NCBI GenBank assembly: GCA_001942185.1
Contig: MKJV01000104.1
Location: 1-62,619, forward strand
Direction of reading: 5' to 3'
From: Pseudonocardia sp. CNS-004
GTDB taxonomy: Bacteria > Actinomycetota > Actinomycetes > Mycobacteriales > Pseudonocardiaceae
DNA: 62,619 bases
A program made the position numbers and the translations under genes. Below are positions 19,741 through 29,823 of the stretch, one piece after another. Numbering within the stretch: position 1 is the first letter of the stretch; each line of letters starts with the position of its first letter. The notes beneath the pieces were generated by a model. The model ran no database searches. It had not been told where the DNA came from and saw only the letters and a program-made list of their open reading frames with translations.

Positions 19741-21243
19741 TTACTCAGAACGCACGAGCGGGTACAGAATGGTTTCACGGATTCCGAGCCCGGTGAGCGT
19801 CATCAGCAGCCGGTCGATCCCCATTCCCATGCCCCCCGTGGGCGGCAATCCGTACTCCATGGCGCGCAGGAAGTCCTCGTCCAGCTGCATCGCCTCCGGA
19901 TCGCCCGCCGCCGCCTTCAGCGCCTGGGCGGTGAGCCGTTCCCGCTGCTCGACGGGGTCGACGAGCTCGGAGTACGCCACGCCGAGCTCCGTGCCGAAGA
20001 TGAACAGGTCCCACGCCTCCGCGAGCCGCGGATCGTCCCGGTGCCGCCTCGCGAGCGGCCTCAGCTCGATCGGGTAGTCCCGCACGAACGTGGGCTGTTG
20101 CAGCGTGTGCTCGACGAGCTTCTCGAACAGTTCGAGTACGATCGTGCCGGCGGAGTCTGTTTCCGCGACTTCCACGTCGTGGGTCGCGGCGATCTTGCGC
20201 AGCCGCTCCGCGGAAGTGTCCGGAGTCACTTCCTCGCCCACCGCTTCCGACACGGCGCCGTGCATCGTCACCGAACGCCACTCGCCACCCAGATCATGTG
20301 TGGAGCCGTCGGCGTGCTCCACCACGGTGGACCCGAACACGGCACGTGCGCACGCGATCACCAAGTCGCGGGTCAGAACGGCCATATCGTCGTAGGTGGC
20401 GTAGGCCTGGTAGGCCTCCAAGGTGGTGAACTCGGGCGAGTGGGTGGAGTCGATGCCCTCGTTGCGGAACACGCGATTGATCTCGAAGACACGCTCGATC
20501 CCGCCCACGACACAGCGCTTGAGGAACAGTTCCGTGGCGATCCGCAGGTACAGCTCGCTGTCGAGCGCGTTGGAGTTCGTGACGAACGGGCGGGCCGTGG
20601 CGCCGCCGTGCAGCAGCTGCAGCATCGGCGTCTCGACCTCGACGAACGAGCGCTCACCGAGGACGTTCCGCAGCGTGCGCAGCACCTCGGCGCGCCGGTA
20701 CACCATCTCCCGGGCCTGCGGCCGGACGATGAGGTCGACGTAGCGCTGGCGGACCCGGATCTCCTCGGAGAGCTCGCGGTGTGCCACGGGGAGGGGCCGC
20801 AGCGACTTGGCGGCCAGCTGCCAGCTCTCAGCCATCACCGACAGCTCGCCACGCCGCGAAGTGATCACCTCGCCGTGCACCTGCACGTGGTCGCCGAGGT
20901 CGACCTGCGCCTTCCAGCGCGCCAGCTCGTCCGCGCCGACCAGCGCGAGGGACAGCATCGCCTGCAGCTCGGTGCCGTCGCCCTCGCGCAGCGTGGCGAA
21001 GCACAGCTTCCCGGTGTTGCGCACGAACATCACCCGCCCGGTGACGGCGACGACGTCGCCGGTGGCGGTGTCCGGTGGGAGGTCGGGGTGGGCGGCGCGA
21101 ACCTCACGCAGGGTGTGGGTGCGCTCCACTGCAACGGGGTAGGGATCGCGATCCTGCTCGAGCAGCGCCGCCCGCTTGGCCCGGCGGACCCGCATCTGCT
21201 CGGGCAGGTCGTCGTCGGGGCTGGTGGGGGGCTCTTCGCTCAC
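19741..21243 (-). CDS. lysS: lysyl-tRNA synthetase, class II
   Basis: About 500 residues: an N-terminal OB-fold tRNA-binding domain (VVAVTGRVMFVRNTGK), class II motif 2 (FEINRVFRNEGIDSTHSPEF) and motif 3 (GMGMGIDRLLMTL). It charges tRNA-Lys. The frame is intact. The GTG at 21243 (VSEEPPTSPDDDL) is chosen; an in-frame ATG at 21266 would add eight residues. It is syntenic with Rv3598c. Confidence 0.96.
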   Translation of the reverse strand: MSEEPPTSPDDDLPEQMRVRRAKRAALLEQDRDPYPVAVERTHTLREVRAAHPDLPPDTATGDVVAVTGRVMFVRNTGKLCFATLREGDGTELQAMLSLALVGADELARWKAQVDLGDHVQVHGEVITSRRGELSVMAESWQLAAKSLRPLPVAHRELSEEIRVRQRYVDLIVRPQAREMVYRRAEVLRTLRNVLGERSFVEVETPMLQLLHGGATARPFVTNSNALDSELYLRIATELFLKRCVVGGIERVFEINRVFRNEGIDSTHSPEFTTLEAYQAYATYDDMAVLTRDLVIACARAVFGSTVVEHADGSTHDLGGEWRSVTMHGAVSEAVGEEVTPDTSAERLRKIAATHDVEVAETDSAGTIVLELFEKLVEHTLQQPTFVRDYPIELRPLARRHRDDPRLAEAWDLFIFGTELGVAYSELVDPVEQRERLTAQALKAAAGDPEAMQLDEDFLRAMEYGLPPTGGMGMGIDRLLMTLTGLGIRETILYPLVRSE

Positions 21244-21317
21244 GTCGTCAAGGGTAGTGAGCCGCATCCAGCCCAATTCGCTCGCCCGTCCCCGAACTCC
21301 CCGTAGCGTCGTCGCCC

Positions 21318-22084
21318 GTGACCACCTCATCGCGAGCACGTTCGTTCGGGGCGGCGGCCGCCGCCTACGCCGAGCACCGGCCCGGCTACCCGGCCGCTGC
21401 CGTCGACTGGGCGCTTGCGCCGGTCACCGGGAGGTCGCTGCGGCTGCTGGACCTCGCGGCGGGCACCGGGAAACTCACCGAGCGCTGCTGCCGAAGGGCA
21501 CGGTCGTGGCCGTCGAACCCGACCCGGCGATGCGCGCCGAGCTGGTGGCCCGCTTCCCCGGCGTGGACGCGCGCGAGGGCAGCGCCGAGGCGATCCCGCT
21601 GCCGGACGGCAGCGTCGACGCAGTGCTCGTGGGGCAGGCGTGGCACTGGTTCGACGCCGACCGCGCGTACGCCGAGCTGGCCAGGGTGCTGCGGCCGGGC
21701 GGGGTGCTCGGGGTGCTGTGGAACGGCGACGACGCGCACGTCGACTGGGTGCGCGGCATGTACGAGGTCGGCCGCTGGAACTCCACGGTGGTGCGGGCCC
21801 CGGACGCCGAGCCGCGCCTGCCCGCCCACCCGGCATTCGTCGACGACGGCTTCGCGCAGTTCGCGAACATGATCCCGACCACGGTCGACGGCCTGGTCGC
21901 CACGCTGCGCACCCACTCGTGGGCGCTGACCGCGGAGCCCGCCGAGCGGGAGGCCACGTTCGACCGGATCCGGGCCTACCTCGCCACCCGTCCGGAGACG
22001 TCGTCGGGGACGTTCGAGCACCCGCTCGTCACCGACGTGGTACGGGCGGTGCGGCAGGAGCCGGGCCCGTACTCGACCGGATGA
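21318..22084 (+). CDS. SAM-dependent methyltransferase, class I
   Basis: It reads from a GTG at 21318. The SAM site is LLDLAAGTGKLTE, followed by VVAVEPDPAM and the WHWFD segment seen in methyltransferase type 11 proteins of about 255 residues. One base is missing near 21484, where LTE continues as ALLPKGTVVAV. The substrate is unknown. It is divergent from lysS. Its 3' end overlaps the end of the convergent LacI gene by 56 bases once both frames are restored. Confidence 0.82.
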
Positions 22085-23059
22085 CCAGGTGTGACGGCAG
22101 CGTGCTCCGCCGGTCCCGATCACCCTCCGGGCTCTCCACGAGCTCCATCAACAGCTCGACGGCGAGCGGCCCGCCTCGCCGCCGCGGCCGTGCACGGTGG
22201 TGAGCGGGGGGTAGGTGGTGGCGGCGAGGATGTCGTCGCAGCCGACGATCGAGATCTCGGCCGGCACCCGGACGCCGCGCTCGGCCATCCCGGCGAGGGC
22301 GCCCTGGGCGAGGCCGTCGTCGAACGCGATGGCCGCGGTGGCGCCCGTGTCGAGCACCTCCGCGGCCGCGGCGCGCCCCTCGTCGTGCTCGGGACGGTGC
22401 GGGCGCAGCACGGTGGCCGTGACGCCGAGTGCGGCGCACCGCTCGCGTACGGCGTCGCGTCGCTGGGCGTCGGACCAGGAACCGGCGGGGCCGCTGATGT
22501 AGGCGAGGTGGCGGTGGCCGAGGCCGGCGAGGTGGTCGACGGCCTCGCGGATGCCGGGCGCCGAGTCCACCAGGATCCGTGGGACGCCCGGCACGTCCCG
22601 GTTGACCAGTACGAGCGGGTGCCCTCGCCCGGCGACCTCCCGCACCTGCTGCTCGGGCAGCCGGGAGGAGACCAGCACCACGCCGTCGGTGCGGCGCTCG
22701 AGCTCGGCCAGCAGGTCGAGCTCCTTCACGGGGTTCTCGTCGGTGTCGCCGACCACCGTGCTGACGCCACCGGTGGCCGCGTGGGCCTGGGCGGCGCGGA
22801 TCACGGGCGGGAAGAAGGGGTTCGCGATGTCGGGCACGACCACCGCGATCATCCCGAGCCGGCCGGTGCTCAACGCCCGCGCCGTGTGGCTGGGCTTGTA
22901 GCCCAGCCGCGACGCCACCTCCGTGACGTGCGCGACCGTGCTCTCCTTCAGGCGGTGGGGGTGGGAGAACACGCGGGAGACCGTCGACGTCGACACCCCG
23001 GCCGCGGCGGCGACCACCTTGATCGTGGGCGCCGTCCGGCGCCCCTCCCGACGGGCCAC
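22029..23059 (-). CDS. LacI-family regulator of the amino-sugar operon
   Basis: The N-terminal helix-turn-helix is TIKVVAAAAGVSTSTVSRVF, with the hinge helix SHTARALSTGRLG. A periplasmic-binding-like sensor domain follows (IAVVVPDIANPFF). One base is missing near 22172; restoring it continues GGEAGR as LAVELLMELVESPEG and gives about 343 residues. It is divergent from the transporter-led operon at 23246, and an 18-base perfect palindrome in the gap is its likely operator. Confidence 0.9.
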
Positions 23060-23131
23060 GGACGCACTCTACGGCGCGTTGTTCCGGGGATCACGTGCGC
23101 CGCGGGGGTGACCGATCCGACGCCGACTTGA

Positions 23132-23149
23132 CGTGCAACCGGTTGCACG
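23132..23149. promoter_or_regulatory. LacI-type operator palindrome
   Basis: CGTGCAACCGGTTGCACG is a perfect 18-base palindrome with the AACCGGTT-like centre typical of LacI-family operators. It lies between the divergent regulator gene (start 23059) and transporter gene (start 23246), so one bound dimer could repress both. Confidence 0.8.
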
Positions 23150-23245
23150 CAACCATCCCCGGAACCACCGGGTTGCGGGAACCGCGCCGGTGCGGAGCGC
23201 CGGACCGACGGGGGCGCAGCGGAGGCGAACGGACACGGAGGAACG

Positions 23246-24758
23246 ATGGACCTGATCGACTGGCTGGTCGTCGGTGGCTACTTCGTCGTGATGGTGTGCA
23301 TCGGGCTGTGGGCCAGGTCGCGCATCCACGACTCCCGCGACTTCTTCACCGCGGGCGGCCGGATGCCTGGTGGCTCTCGGGCATCTCCCACCACATGTCC
23401 GGGTACAGCTCCGCGGTGTTCGTCGGCTACGCGGCGATCGCCTACACCGAGGGGTTCGTGCTCTACGTCTGGTGGGCCCTCGGGATCACCTTCGCCATGG
23501 TGGTCGGCGCGTTCGTGTTCGTCCCCCGCTGGCCGCGGCTGCGGCAGCGGCTGGGGATCATCTCGCCGCTGGAGTACCTGCGGATCCGCTACGGCGTGCC
23601 CACCCAGCAGCTGCTCGCCTGGAGCGGCACGGCGCTCAAGGTGTTCGACGTCGGCGCCAAGTGGACGGCCACCGCACTGCTGCTCAACGTGTTCGCCGGC
23701 GTCCCGCTGGCCACCGGCATCCTGCTCACCGGCGGCGTCACGCTCGTGTACTCGACGATCGGCGGGCTGTGGGCCGACGCGCTGACCGACATGGGCCAGT
23801 TCATCATCCAGCTCGTCGCGGGCATCGTGATGTTCGGCGCCGTGCTCGGCGCGCTCGACGGCATCCCGACGCTCTGGACGCTGTGGGACCGGCTGCCCGC
23901 AGAGCACGCAGAACCGTTCAACGGGCAGTACACGGTGCTGTTCGTCATGGTCTACCTGCTGATCAACACGCTGTCCTACAACGGCGGCACCTGGAACCTG
24001 GCGCAGCGGTTCATCGCCTCTCCCACCGGCAGCTCGGCCCGCCGGGCCGCCCTGTTCTCCGCGGCGCTCTACCTGGTCTGGCCGCTCGTGATGTTCTTCC
24101 CGATGTGGGCCGCCCCGGTGCTGCTGCCCGGCCTGAGCGACCCCGAGCAGTCCTACGCGCTACTCACCCAGCAACTGCTCCCCGTGGGGCTCGTCGGCTG
24201 GTGCTCGCCGGGCTCTTCTCGCACACGATGGCGATGACCGGCTCGGACGCCAACGCCATCTCCTCCGTGGTGACCCGCGACATCCTGCCCGCCGTCTGGA
24301 AGCGCGGCCGCTCCCTCGACACCCGCACCGAGCTCGTGATCGGGCGGATCTCGGTGTTCACGTTCATCGCGCTGAGCATGGTGATCGCCCTGACCGCCGA
24401 CAGCTTCGGCGGGGTGCTCGGCCTGATCATCCTGTGGTTCGGCGGCCTGGTCGGGCCGATCGCGATCCCGATGCTGCTGGGCATGCTCCCGGCGTTCAAG
24501 CGGTGCGGCCCGCTCGCGGCGATCACCTCGTGGGCGGCGGGGTTGCTGGTCTTCGCGCTCACCCGCTACGTGTTCGACGACGCCATCTCGGGGCTCGCGC
24601 CCGACCAGGCCACCGCGGTGTCGGTCGGCGGCCCGGTCGTCTGCTCGATCATCGTCTTCGTGGTCATCGGGCTGGTGGCGCCGTGGCACAACGCGGAGTC
24701 CGACGAGCTCGTCGACGCGATCGCCCACGACGAGCCCGCTGCGGAGACCGTCCGGTGA
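23246..24758 (+). CDS. sodium:solute symporter (SSS family) for an amino sugar
   Basis: About 504 residues with roughly 13 hydrophobic helices. The start (ATG 23246, GGAGG upstream) reads DLIDWLVVGGYFVVMVCIGL and RDFFTAGGRMP, as in SSS transporters. Two single-base losses break it: near 23365 (RMP to WWLSGISHH) and near 24200 (PVGLVG to LVLAGLFSH). Membership in the nagA/nagB-like operon suggests it takes up an unphosphorylated amino sugar or glycoside with sodium. The stop overlaps the next start (GTGA). Confidence 0.88.
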
Positions 24759-25904
24759 GCTACCACGACCACCTCGTGGACGACGTGCTCGCCTGGTGGG
24801 CGGGCAACGGTCCGGATCACGAGCACGGCGGCGTGCTCACCTGCTGGGACAACACCGGCACCCGGCTCGTGTCCACCGACAAGTACACCTGGTCGCAGGG
24901 GCGCTGGGCCTGGCTCACCGCGCGGGTCGCGCTGTCGGCGCACCTGCGCGGCGTCGACACCTGCTGGTACGCCGAGCAGGCGCTGCGCACGGCCCGGTTC
25001 GTCCGCGACCACGCGCTGCTCCCCGACCGCACCACCGCGTTCGTCACCGACCGGACCGGCTCCGACGCCGGCCCGCACACGAGCGTCTACGCCGACCTGT
25101 TCGCCGCTCTCGGCTTCGCCGGCGTGGCGCAGCTGCGGCCGGGCGGGGACTGGGGCGGGTACGCGGAGGTGCTGCTGCTGCGCTCGGCGGAGGCCATCTC
25201 CACCGGCCGGTTCCGCTCGGACCCCTACCCCGTGCCCGCCGGGCACCGCTCGTTCGGGCTGCCGATGATCCTCGTCGGGGTGGGGGAGCAGGTCCACCGC
25301 GCCACCGGGTCGACGGCGTCCGCCGCCGTCGTGCGGGAGGCGGCCCGGCAGATCGAGGAGCACCACCTCGACGGCGACGACATCGCCGAGATGCCCTCGG
25401 CCATGGACGGGCTGCTGGCGCGCCACCGCACCCCCGGCCACGTCCTGGAGGCGACGTGGTTCCTGCACCACGCCCGCGACCTGCTGGCCGGGTCTGCGCT
25501 CGCCGAACCCGACCGCCTCTCCCGGATCGCCGTGCGGGCCGTGGAGCTCGGCTGGGAGACGTGCGCGGCGGGCTGCTGCGCTACGTCGACCGTGACGGCG
25601 GCGCGCCCGCCGGAGCCCGCACCGCGGACCCCTACGAGGCGCTCGTGGTGGACACCTGGGACACCAAGCTGTGGTGGCCGCACGCCGAAGCGCTGTACGC
25701 GACCGCGCTGCTCGCGCGGACCGGCACGCACGCCTGCACGACTACGTGTTCGCGACGTTCCCGGAAGGGACGGGGCGGGAGTGGACGCAGATCCGCACCC
25801 GCGGCGGAACGCCCTTGGAGAAGACCGTGGCGCTCCCGGTGAAGGACCCGTTCCACATCGCCCGGGCGCTGCTCATGCTGGTGGAGCTGGAGGGGACACG
25901 GTGA
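24755..25904 (+). CDS. N-acylglucosamine 2-epimerase (AGE/RnBP) family protein
   Basis: An (alpha/alpha)6-barrel type protein of about 383 residues. Typical blocks are TWSQGRWAWLTARV near the N-terminus and DTWDTKLWWPHAEALYATAL near the C-terminus. Family members interconvert N-acetylglucosamine and N-acetylmannosamine or isomerise related free sugars, so the exact substrate here is open. Two one-base losses occur, near 25560 (VELGWET to VRGGLLRYVDRD) and near 25735 (TGTHA to LHDYVFATF). GTGA overlaps join it to both neighbours. Confidence 0.82.
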
Positions 25905-26644
25905 GACAGGTCGTAGCGGGCATGCCGAGGGTGCGGTCCTTCCCGGACCGGGCGGCGATGGGCGCGGCGGCCGCCGCCGACGTCGCGGCGGACCTGCGGG
26001 CCCGCCTCGCCGAGCAGGACGCCGTACGGATGATCTTCGCCGCGGCGCCGAGCCAGAGCGACATGCTCGACCGGTTGGTGGCCGCGGCCGGCATCGACTG
26101 GTCCCGGGTGACGGCGTTCCACATGGACGAGTACCTGGGCCTGCCCACCGACGCGCCGGCACGGTTCGCGAACTGGCTGGACCGGGCGATCTTCACCCGG
26201 CTCCCGTTCGCCGACGTGCACCGCATCGACCCGGGCGCGGAGCCTTCGGACTACGCGAAGCTGCTCGCGGAGGCGCCCATCGACCTCGTCTGCCTCGGGA
26301 TCGGCCAGAACGGGCACCTCGCGTTCAACGACCCCCCGGTCGCCGACCTGGACGACCCGGAGGCCGTGAAGGTCGTCGAGCTCGACGACACGTGCCGTCA
26401 GCAGCAGGTCGACGACGGCGGCTTCCCCACGTTCGACGACGTGCCCACCCACGCGGTCACGCTGACGATCCCGCGGCTGCTGGACGCGCGCAGGCTGTTC
26501 TGCGTGGTGCCCGGGGCCGCGAAGCGCCACGCGGTCGACCGCGCCCTGCACGCGCCGGTCTCCGCGGCCGACCCGGCGACGGCGCTGCGCACGCACCCCG
26601 ACGTCACCCTCTACCTCGACGCGGAGGCCGACCCCCGTGAGTGA
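25901..26644 (+). CDS. nagB: glucosamine-6-phosphate deaminase-like (NagB family)
   Basis: 247 residues, frame intact. FHMDEYLGL and the catalytic GIGQNGHLAFNDP segment are typical of NagB-type isomerases, which convert glucosamine-6-P to fructose-6-P and ammonia. The later stretch THAVTLTIPRLLDARRLFCV also fits. Related operons use such NagB-like proteins for uncommon amino sugars, so the substrate is not certain. The GTG start overlaps the epimerase stop, and the stop lies inside the next gene's start. Confidence 0.88.
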   Translation: MRQVVAGMPRVRSFPDRAAMGAAAAADVAADLRARLAEQDAVRMIFAAAPSQSDMLDRLVAAAGIDWSRVTAFHMDEYLGLPTDAPARFANWLDRAIFTRLPFADVHRIDPGAEPSDYAKLLAEAPIDLVCLGIGQNGHLAFNDPPVADLDDPEAVKVVELDDTCRQQQVDDGGFPTFDDVPTHAVTLTIPRLLDARRLFCVVPGAAKRHAVDRALHAPVSAADPATALRTHPDVTLYLDAEADPRE

Positions 26645-27394
26645 CCCCACCTTCCGCGGCTACCTCGACACCGTCCACGGCTACCTGGAGCGGATCCTCG
26701 CCGACGAGTCCGGCCGGATCCGCGCGGCGGCGGAGCTGCTCGCCGACCAGATCGCGGCCGACCGGCTCGTGCACGTCTTCGGGCCCGGCGGGCACTCCAA
26801 CCTCGCCGCGCAGGAGGTGTTCTTCCGCGCAGGCGGCCTGATGCACATCTCGGCGATCCTCGACGAGGGCACGCTGCTGTCCAACGGGGCGCTGCGTTCG
26901 ATGGCCATCGAACGCACCCCCGGCTACGGGCGCGTCGTGATCACCGACCGCGGCCTCGGCGAGGACGATCTGCTGGTGCTCGTCAACGCGTACGGGATCA
27001 ACGCCGCGCTGATCGACGCCGCGCTCACGGCCAAGGAGCGCGGCGTGGCGCTGATCGGGATCAGCTCGCGCGAGCACGCCGAGAACACCTCGCCCGACCA
27101 CCCGGCGCGGCACCCGTCGAAGGCGAACCTGCACGACCTCGTGGACGTCGCGATCGACAGCAAGGTGCCGATCGGCGACGCGGTGGTGGACGTGGCCGGC
27201 TCGACCGAGCCCGTCGCGGCCGTGTCGACCTTCACCAACGCGTACGTGCTCAACTGCCTCACCCTCGCCACCGTCGAGCGCTCGCCGCGCGGGGCGTCGA
27301 ACCGCCGGTGTGGCGCAGCGGCAACGCACCCGGCGGCGACGAGGCGAACGGCCGGTTCCTGGAGCGGTTCCGCGGGCGGGTGCGCTCGCTGTGA
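26637..27394 (+). CDS. SIS-domain sugar-phosphate protein (UPF0309-like)
   Basis: The protein of about 252 residues has a SIS fold: HVFGPGGHSNLAAQEVFFRA at the sugar-phosphate loop, then GVALIGISSREHAEN. UPF0309-type SIS proteins accompany nagA and nagB genes and may isomerise or bind phosphorylated amino sugars. One base is lost near 27290; restored, LATVER continues as LAARGVEPPVWRSGN and ends at 27394. It overlaps nagB by eight bases and nagA by GTGA. Confidence 0.8.
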
Positions 27395-28515
27395 GGATCC
27401 GCGGGCGCGACCCGGTGAGCGGGCGCCTCCTCGAGGTCGGCACCGACGGCCCGCTGATCGCGCACGTCCGGCCGGTGGACGACGCCGAGGACGCGCCGTG
27501 GCTGCTGCCGGGTCTGGTCGACCTCCAGGTCAACGGCTACGGCGGCCACGACGTCAACGGGCCCGACGTCACGGCCGACGAGGTGGTGGCGCTCGTCCAC
27601 GCACTCGCCCGCGCCGGCACGACCACCGTGGTCCCGACCGTCATCACCGCCTCGGAGGCGGACGTCGTGCGCTCGCTGCGCGCGGTGGCCGAGGCCAGGG
27701 CGCGGGACGAGGCCACGAGGCGGTCCGTCCCCTGCGTGCACGTCGAGGGCCCGCACATCTCGACGGAGGACGGCCCGCGCGGCGCACATCCGGCCGAGCA
27801 CGTCCGCCCGCCCGACCCGGCGGAGTTCGACCGCTGGCAGGAGGCCTGCGGCGGCCTGGTCGGCTTCGTCACGCTCTCCCCGCACCACCCCGGGGCCATC
27901 GCTTACACCGAGCACGTCACGCGGGCGGGCGCGGTCGTCGCGGTCGGGCACACGCACGCCTCCCCCGAGCAGGTGCGGGCGGCGGCCGACGCGGGCGCCC
28001 GGATGTCGACGCACCTCGGCAACGGCGCGCACGCCGTGCTCGCCCGGCACCCGAACTACCTGTGGGCCCAGCTCGCCGACGACCGCCTCACGGCCGGGTT
28101 CATCGCCGACGGGCACCACCTGCCCGCCGACACGCTCACGGCGATGCTGCGCGCCAAGGGCCTGGACCGCTCGCTGCTGGTGTCCGACTCCGTCGCGCTG
28201 GCCGGGATGCCACCCGGCGGGTACACCAGCCCGATCGGCGGGGCGGTCGAGCTCTCCGGCGACGGCAGGCTGTCGGTGGCCGGAACCCCCTACCTCGCGG
28301 GCGCGGCCCGGTCGCTCGCCGACGGCGTCGCGCAGGCCGTCCGCATGACCGGGATCGGGCTGGGCGACGCCGTGCGGCTCGCCACCGCGAACCCGGGCCG
28401 GTTCGTCGGCGGCCGGGGCAGGCTCGTGCCGGGCGCGCAGGCGGACCTGCTGGTCGTCGACCCGGAACTGCGGATCCGGCAGGTGGTGGCCGCGGGTTCG
28501 GAGGTCACCGGATGA
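27391..28515 (+). CDS. nagA: N-acetylglucosamine-6-phosphate deacetylase
   Basis: 374 residues, intact. Amidohydrolase metal and substrate motifs are present: HVEGPHIS, VAVGHTHAS, STHLGNG and the catalytic Asp in VSDSVALAG. It removes acetate from GlcNAc-6-P (or an isomer) before the NagB-type step. The start is a GTG overlapping the SIS gene stop. The stop overlaps the ceramidase-like gene start (ATGA). Confidence 0.93.
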   Translation: MRIRGRDPVSGRLLEVGTDGPLIAHVRPVDDAEDAPWLLPGLVDLQVNGYGGHDVNGPDVTADEVVALVHALARAGTTTVVPTVITASEADVVRSLRAVAEARARDEATRRSVPCVHVEGPHISTEDGPRGAHPAEHVRPPDPAEFDRWQEACGGLVGFVTLSPHHPGAIAYTEHVTRAGAVVAVGHTHASPEQVRAAADAGARMSTHLGNGAHAVLARHPNYLWAQLADDRLTAGFIADGHHLPADTLTAMLRAKGLDRSLLVSDSVALAGMPPGGYTSPIGGAVELSGDGRLSVAGTPYLAGAARSLADGVAQAVRMTGIGLGDAVRLATANPGRFVGGRGRLVPGAQADLLVVDPELRIRQVVAAGSEVTG

Positions 28516-29771
28516 GAGCCGGGGTCGCCGTCCGGGACGTGACGCCACCGCTCGGGACGGCGATGTCCGGCTTCGTCGCCCGCGCCTCGCCGGCCACGGG
28601 CGTGCACGACCCGCTGCTGGTGCACGCGCTGGTGGTGGAGGACACCGCGCTCGTCACCGTGGACGTCGTCGGGCTGCACGAGGACGACTGCACGCGGATC
28701 CGGCAGCGGTGCGCGCTGCCCGCGGACCGCGTCGTCGTGCACGCGACCCACACGCACGGCGGCCCGGCGAGCATGCGCGGCCGGCTCGGCGGCCCGGTCG
28801 ACGAGACCTGGCTGGAGCGCCTGATCACGACGTGCGCCGAGGCCGTCGACGCGGCGCTCGCCGGAGCGGAGCCCGTCGAGGTGCACGCGGGGTACGGCGC
28901 GGATCCCGGCGTGGCCCGCAACCGGCGCCGGCCCGACGGGCCCGTCGACCCAGCACTCCCCGTGGTGCACCTGCGCCGCCCGGACGGGTCGCTGCTCGCA
29001 GGCGTCGTCTCCTACGCCTGCCACCCGGTGGTGCTCGGCGCCGACAACACGCTCCTCACCGCCGACTACCCCGGCGTCGTCCGCCGGGTCCTCGCCCGGC
29101 GGCTCGGCGGGCCGGTCCTGTTCCTGACCGGGTGCGCGGGCGACGCCAACACCGGCCACGCGGCCTCGGCGTCGGTGTCGACGGCCCCCACGGCATCCCG
29201 GACGTTCGCCGAGTGCGAGCGGATCGGCGGACTCGTCGCCACGGCGGCCCTCGCCGCCACGCCCCGACGCGGCCCGTCCCGGGTGGCGGCCACCCGCCGG
29301 GAGGTGCTCCTCGACCTCGAGCCGCCCGACCCCGCCGCCCTCGCCGGCGAGGTCGCGGGGTGGGAGCGGGACGCCGCGCACGCCGACGCCGCCCGCGCCG
29401 CGCTGCTGGGCTGCTGGGCGGAGTGGGGACGCCGCATCCTCACCACGCCGGCCGGGCCCCCGACGTGGACCGGATCGGTGAGCACCCTGGTGTGGGGACC
29501 CGCCGTGCTCGTCACGCTGCCCGGTGAGCCGTTCGCGGCCGCGGCCCTCGAGATCCGCGCCCACGCCGATCCCGGCGCCACCGTGCTCGTGGCCGGCTAC
29601 TGCGACGGTTGCCCCGGCTACCTCCCGCCCGCCGAGGAGTACGCCCACGGCGGCTACGAGGTGGAGGAGGCCCACCGCTACTACGGCCTCCCCGGCCCCT
29701 TCGCCCGCGGCGCGGCCGAGCGCCTCGTCGCCCCACCCCGCAGCGCCGGCGAGGTGGCCATACTGCCGTGA
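28512..29771 (+). CDS. neutral ceramidase N-domain-like hydrolase
   Basis: 419 residues, intact. It resembles the N-terminal catalytic domain of neutral/alkaline ceramidases: VRDVTPPLGTAMSGF at the start, the zinc motif HATHTHGGP, SYACHPVVLGADN, and VLFLTGCAGDAN. There is no signal peptide and no C-terminal Ig-like domain, so it is probably cytoplasmic. As the last gene of an amino-sugar operon it more likely cleaves an N-acyl or amide bond in a sugar derivative than a ceramide. That substrate is inference. Confidence 0.8.
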   Translation: MRAGVAVRDVTPPLGTAMSGFVARASPATGVHDPLLVHALVVEDTALVTVDVVGLHEDDCTRIRQRCALPADRVVVHATHTHGGPASMRGRLGGPVDETWLERLITTCAEAVDAALAGAEPVEVHAGYGADPGVARNRRRPDGPVDPALPVVHLRRPDGSLLAGVVSYACHPVVLGADNTLLTADYPGVVRRVLARRLGGPVLFLTGCAGDANTGHAASASVSTAPTASRTFAECERIGGLVATAALAATPRRGPSRVAATRREVLLDLEPPDPAALAGEVAGWERDAAHADAARAALLGCWAEWGRRILTTPAGPPTWTGSVSTLVWGPAVLVTLPGEPFAAAALEIRAHADPGATVLVAGYCDGCPGYLPPAEEYAHGGYEVEEAHRYYGLPGPFARGAAERLVAPPRSAGEVAILP

Positions 29772-29800
29772 CATGCCGGTAGAGCCACCTTGCCGGCATC
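29751..29800. repeat. dispersed palindromic repeat, copy A
   Basis: This 50-base segment matches 42651-42700 at 37 of 50 positions without gaps. It contains GTGGCCATACTG and GCCACCTTGCCGGC, forming an imperfect inverted repeat. It covers the stop codon of the ceramidase-like gene and most of the gap to the convergent coaX gene, so it could act as a terminator. Confidence 0.65.
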
Positions 29801-29823
29801 TCGGAGGGCGGCCGCCGGCTGCG

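Noticed and set aside
26637..29771. A single protein of over 1000 residues spanning the SIS, nagA and ceramidase-like genes
   Set aside because: It arises because a lost base near 27290 puts the SIS gene in frame with the last gene through a shadow of nagA. The three genes have their own starts and motifs.
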